Assembly (NCBI GenBank): GCA_033239005.1
Contig: BSQZ01000010.1
Location: forward strand, 8,162,001 to 8,226,000
Length of the DNA: 64,000 nucleotides
Source of the DNA: Lamellibrachia satsuma
Lineage: Eukaryota > Annelida > Polychaeta > Sabellida > Siboglinidae
Direction: 5' to 3'
Below are positions 60,246-64,000 of the stretch, in pieces. The stretch's first letter is position 1. Every line of letters begins with the position of its first letter. The position numbers were made by a program, and so were the translations under genes. The notes below the pieces were generated by a model. It worked only from the letters and a program-made list of their open reading frames with translations, made no database searches and was not told where the DNA came from.

Positions 60246-61722
60246 ATATCACTACCACTACTTAAACAGTTACACGGCCTACCTACAGTGATACATTCCC
60301 ATCAGATATCACTACCACTACTTAAACAAGTACACTGGCTACCTACAGTGATACATTCCCATCATATATCACTACAACTATTTAAACAAGTACACTGGCT
60401 ACCTACAGTGATACATTCCCATCACATATCACTACCACTACTTAAACAAGTACACTGGCTACCTACAGTGATACATTCCCATCACTTATCACTACCACTA
60501 CTTAAACAGTTACACTGGCAACCTACAGTGATACATTCCCATCATATATTACTACCACTACTTAAACAATTACACTGGCTACCTACAGTGATACATTCCC
60601 ATCATATATCACTACCACTACTTAAACAAGTACACTGGCTACCTACAGTGATACATTCCCATCATATATCACTACCACTACTTAAACAATTACACTGGCT
60701 ACCTACAGTGATACATTCCCATCATATATCACTACCACTACTTAAACAATTACACTGGCTACCTACAGTGATACATTCCCATCAGATATCACCACCACTA
60801 CTTAAACAATTACACTGGCTACCTACAGTGATACATTCCCATCAGATATCACTACCACTACTTAAACAATGACACTGGCTACCTACAGTGATACATTCCC
60901 ATCATATATCACTACCACTACTTAAACAGTTACACGGGCTACCTACAGTGATACATTCCCATCAGATATTACTGCCACTACTTAAACAATTACAATGGTT
61001 ACCTACAGTGATACATTCCCATCAGATATCACTACCACTACTTAAACAATTACACTGGCTACCTACAGTGATACATTCCCATCATATATCACTACCACTA
61101 TTTAAACAGTTACACTGGCTACCTACAGTGATACATTCCCATTATATATCACTACCACTACTTAAACAGTTACACTGGCTACCTACAGTGATACATTCCC
61201 ATCAGATATTACTACCACTACTTAAACAATTACACTGGCTACCTACAGTGATACATTCCCCTCATATATCACTACCACTACTTAAACAATTACACTGGCT
61301 ACCTACAGTGATACATTCCCATCAGATATCACTACCACTACTTAAACAGTTACACTGGCTACCTACAATGATACATTCCCATCATATATCACTACCACTA
61401 CTTAAACAATTACACTGGCTACCTACAGTGATACATTCCCATCAGATATCACTACCACTACTTAAACAATTACACTGGCTACCTACAGTGATACATTCCC
61501 ATCAGATATCACTACCACTACTTAAACAAGTACACTGGCTACCTACAATGATACATTCCCATCAGATATCACTACCACTACTTAAACAATTACACTGGCT
61601 ACCTACAGTGATACATTCCCATCAGATATCACTACCACTACTTAAATAATTACACTGGCTACCTACATTGATACATTCCCATCAGATATCACTACCACTA
61701 CTTAAACAATTACACTGGCTAC
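60229..61722 (+). repeat. 60-bp satellite, about 25 copies, LINE-derived
   Basis: Exact 60-bp period. Unit: CAGTGATACATTCCCATCAG, ATATCACTACCACTACTTAA, ACAATTACACTGGCTACCTA. Because 60 is divisible by three, one frame stays open (ISLPLLKQLHWLP repeats) for 230 and 253 codons around one stop. Not a gene. Confidence 0.97.
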
Positions 61723-61724
61723 CT

Positions 61725-61960
61725 GTTACCTTTACTTATACTTACTTACTGTGAAACGTGTGGCAAGCCGGGCTTACACGTCATCCCCACAATAAACAAA
61801 CGCCATCCATTTGGCCTTTTCGAATAATGTTCTGTTGATTGCATAAATAATTCGTTGTTTAATATTTAAATTATATGACAATGCTGCTTATGTGTTCCAG
61901 TATGTCTATCAAGTGCAAATGATGGGTCTAATTAAACGAGTATTGTATTTTATTGTATCT
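61725..61960. other. No recognised feature
   Basis: Spacer between satellite and (TA)n. Confidence 0.4.
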
Positions 61961-61961
61961 T

Positions 61962-62087
<126 letters not shown>

Positions 62088-62180
62088 CCTTTGAAATCAA
62101 TGTGGACGAAATGGTAGAACTTGGATATAACAAATACTAACATAGATAAACGTCAGAAATAAACGTTACGATTTCGATGC

Positions 62181-62371
62181 ACATCAAAGTATTTAGACAA
62201 ATCGTTGCAGCTACATGTTCATGCACACACCCCTGAGACACCCACATCAAAGTATTTAGACAAATCGTTGCAGCTACATGTTCATGCACACACCCCTGAG
62301 ACACCCACATCAAAGTATTTAGACAAATCGTTGCAGCTACATGTTCATGCACACACCTCTGAGACACCCAC
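62181..62371. repeat. 63-bp tandem repeat, 3 copies
   Basis: Starts at 62181, 62244 and 62307 (CACATCAAAGTATTTAGACA). Only one or two substitutions between copies, so it is recent. Confidence 0.97.
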
Positions 62372-62374
62372 AAA

Positions 62375-62860
62375 AATCCAATTCGTGACGTATCTAGTAT
62401 GCGAGAATCTGTACTAACTGTTGGCTTTCACACTGTTTTACTGAACAGGCTGGCATTCTCTGATACAGTACTGTGTGTAAGTATCTTTTTTAATATTGTA
62501 ATGTTTCATTTGCTTCGCATTGAATTCGTGATATGCATAGGGTTTCTTTTTTGTGTGCAAAGTAAAAAAGCGTAAAAAATATTCCTTTCAACCGTTGATG
62601 ACGTATCTAACAGGAACCAGCTGAGATCTCTCGACACATGTCAATCTTCTTTCTTCAGATTTCATGTTTTCTTGCTTAGATAGTGTCAAAATGACGTCAT
62701 CAGTACATTTGAAAACTTGAATAAAAGCTGATCCTCCGTGGGTTTCTCCCCATTCCCTACGCTGGGACTCTAGTGGACGTTTTCCAAAGGAAGCCCACAG
62801 TGCCGACTACAGAATGACGGTATGTGTAATACATTAGCCACATATGTTACTATCGCATAT
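62375..62860. other. No recognised feature
   Basis: No exon supported. Confidence 0.4.
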
Positions 62861-62960
62861 AAATGATCTGCTGATTGTGTAAATGATCTGCTGATTGTGT
62901 AAATAATCTGCTGATTGTGTAAATGATCTGCTGATTGTGTAAATGATCTGCTGATTGTGT
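62861..62960. repeat. 20-bp tandem repeat, 5 copies
   Basis: AAATGATCTGCTGATTGTGT five times with a single substitution. Confidence 0.98.
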
Positions 62961-63760
62961 AAATGCTAGCAGAGTGTATAAGTTTAAAAGCACAATTAAT
63001 AAATATATAAGAAGGGCGGGTTACACATACACAAAAAACCATTACGTTGGACTGTCGATAGGCGAATAGCTACTTGTCCTGTTGCCGTCTGGGTGTTTTA
63101 TTCGGATGGCAATCTTGCTAAAATGTTAAATCTCACATCCAAATACACTGTTCTTTCCACATGTTGCGCTTTCTGTAGCGCCTTACAATAGCCGCATGAC
63201 ATATTTTACTCCAAAAATTCTTTGTTCGTAACTTATGGTGCATTTTCGATAGTATCTTACTGTAGCCGCATGACATATGACACATTTCACATCAAAACAA
63301 TGTGTTACATATTTTGCGACTTCTATTATAACATTTCGTTATACTCATTATGATGAATTAACGTGTTAGAAATTAGGCGTATCGTCTTCGTTTATAAATG
63401 GGATTTGATTTAATACGTACTTTGGTTGCTGTTTTCATATATCATGTTGCTAGCTGTGAAAAGTAGTATATAAATAAGGAAACGAATCTCATAGTCACAT
63501 TTATTACAAGCAGTTCTATGTCATATGCCAAGTAGCTGTTTTAGTATATTCGTGAAATTGCTCATCAGGTGGAAGAGAATACTGAAGTGACGATTTTCTT
63601 CTAATCACAAGTATTGAGATTTGCTTACTACCAGAAACTGAATTCTGGGACGACTAATTCGTTTTCTGCATGAGCCTGTATTCCCCCCTCATCTCAATTC
63701 GTGATTGGAGAATGCTAGTGCACCCAAAGGACACAATGGAAGACAGCAGAAAGACAGACC
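62961..63760. other. No recognised feature
   Basis: AT-rich. A motif CTTACTGTAGCCGCATGACATAT is partly repeated at 63183 and 63256. Confidence 0.4.
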
Positions 63761-63763
63761 GTA

Positions 63764-64000
63764 TTCCGGGTTAGGTAGCCACACGTACATTAGCGAAACA
63801 GGGAGACATTTGGAACAAGACTCGAGGATCACAACGAGAAGGTTGAGACCACCACAACGAGAAGGTTTACAGTGAAAAGAGGAGGTCCAGCGGTGGTACA
63901 GCAAGTGTCTGAAATGACAGACCATGCAGACAGAGACAATAGCATCAATGACTGGGAGGAAGCGAAGGTGATAGACAGAGAAAGCAACAGAAACGCGATA
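63764..64000 (+). pseudogene. Penelope-like element GIY-YIG endonuclease fragment
   Basis: HTYISETGRH, then after a one-base frameshift FGTRLEDHNEKVE, EMTDHADRDNSINDWEEAK and VIDRESNRNA, running to the window edge. The order YIGETGR..FGTRL.EH ... DHA...N..DW..AK..DRE is that of the C-terminal GIY-YIG domain of Penelope-like retroelements. The normal YIG Gly reads Ser here. Confidence 0.75.

Noticed and set aside
60180..61649. Tandem 20-residue-repeat protein gene
   Set aside because: Open only because the satellite unit is 60 bp; the array is shifted out of the LINE's own frame and lacks gene structure.
60229..61722. CRISPR-like regular repeat spacing
   Set aside because: The whole 60-bp unit repeats with no unique spacers, the context is eukaryotic, and the unit is traceable to a LINE.

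Overview
The window looks like intron-rich, repeat-rich invertebrate nuclear DNA. A lophotrochozoan, probably a mollusc, is my best guess. This rests on multi-exon genes with GT-AG introns, secreted C-type lectin and PAN/apple exons, many degraded non-LTR retrotransposons, tRNA-derived SINEs, a Penelope-like fragment, and very abundant micro- and minisatellites. No bacterial-type operon, CRISPR array or rRNA gene is visible. Most open reading frames are artefacts of simple repeats (TA, GA, GATA, GT, GTAT, GGGC) or shadows of real exons.

Left part (1-20.4 kb): a minus-strand tandem array of three units of a small secreted lectin gene. I reconstructed it from splice sites and reading-frame phase. 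A 40-nt signal-peptide exon is followed by two exons that together make one C-type lectin domain (CTLD), then a PAN/apple exon with the stop; all three introns are phase 1. Gene 2 (9080-14791) is complete, about 233 aa. Gene 1 (7612 downwards) runs off the left edge before its PAN exon. Gene 3 (16017-19974) is a wreck: CTLD exons missing, signal-exon splice donor deleted, PAN exon frameshifted. The introns hold large purine-rich, GA/GATA and TA arrays, and gene 1 intron 1 carries a mobile-looking element with a 34-bp minisatellite. A 361-bp pure GGGC array lies upstream of gene 2.

Middle (20.4-25.4 kb): a nearly full-length but frameshifted CR1/L2-like LINE on the minus strand with a SINE at its 3' end, a 353-bp TTAA-flanked MITE just outside it, and a 27-bp minisatellite.

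Right-centre (25.47-58.7 kb): a head-to-tail duplication of a unit of about 19.4 kb (A: 25471-44865; B: from 44866). Each copy carries a three-exon minus-strand gene encoding a protein of about 569 aa that I cannot assign to a known family. Copy A is open throughout. Copy B is broken by a 1-nt deletion in exon 1 and a 47-bp insertion in exon 3; the inserted sequence is part of a 45-bp perfect match to a site 4 kb away. Each unit also has a conserved 100-codon cysteine-containing frame of unknown nature, SINEs, LINE pieces and minisatellites whose copy number differs sharply between A and B. Unit A alone contains a ~3.4-kb satellite of about 70-73 bp units and a foldback element.

Right end (58.7-64 kb): a (GT)160 tract abutting a LINE reverse-transcriptase fragment; a 25-copy 60-bp satellite whose unit is a fusion of two separate pieces of the LINE family seen at 20.8-23.6 kb; small tandem repeats; and a frameshifted Penelope-like GIY-YIG fragment running off the right edge.
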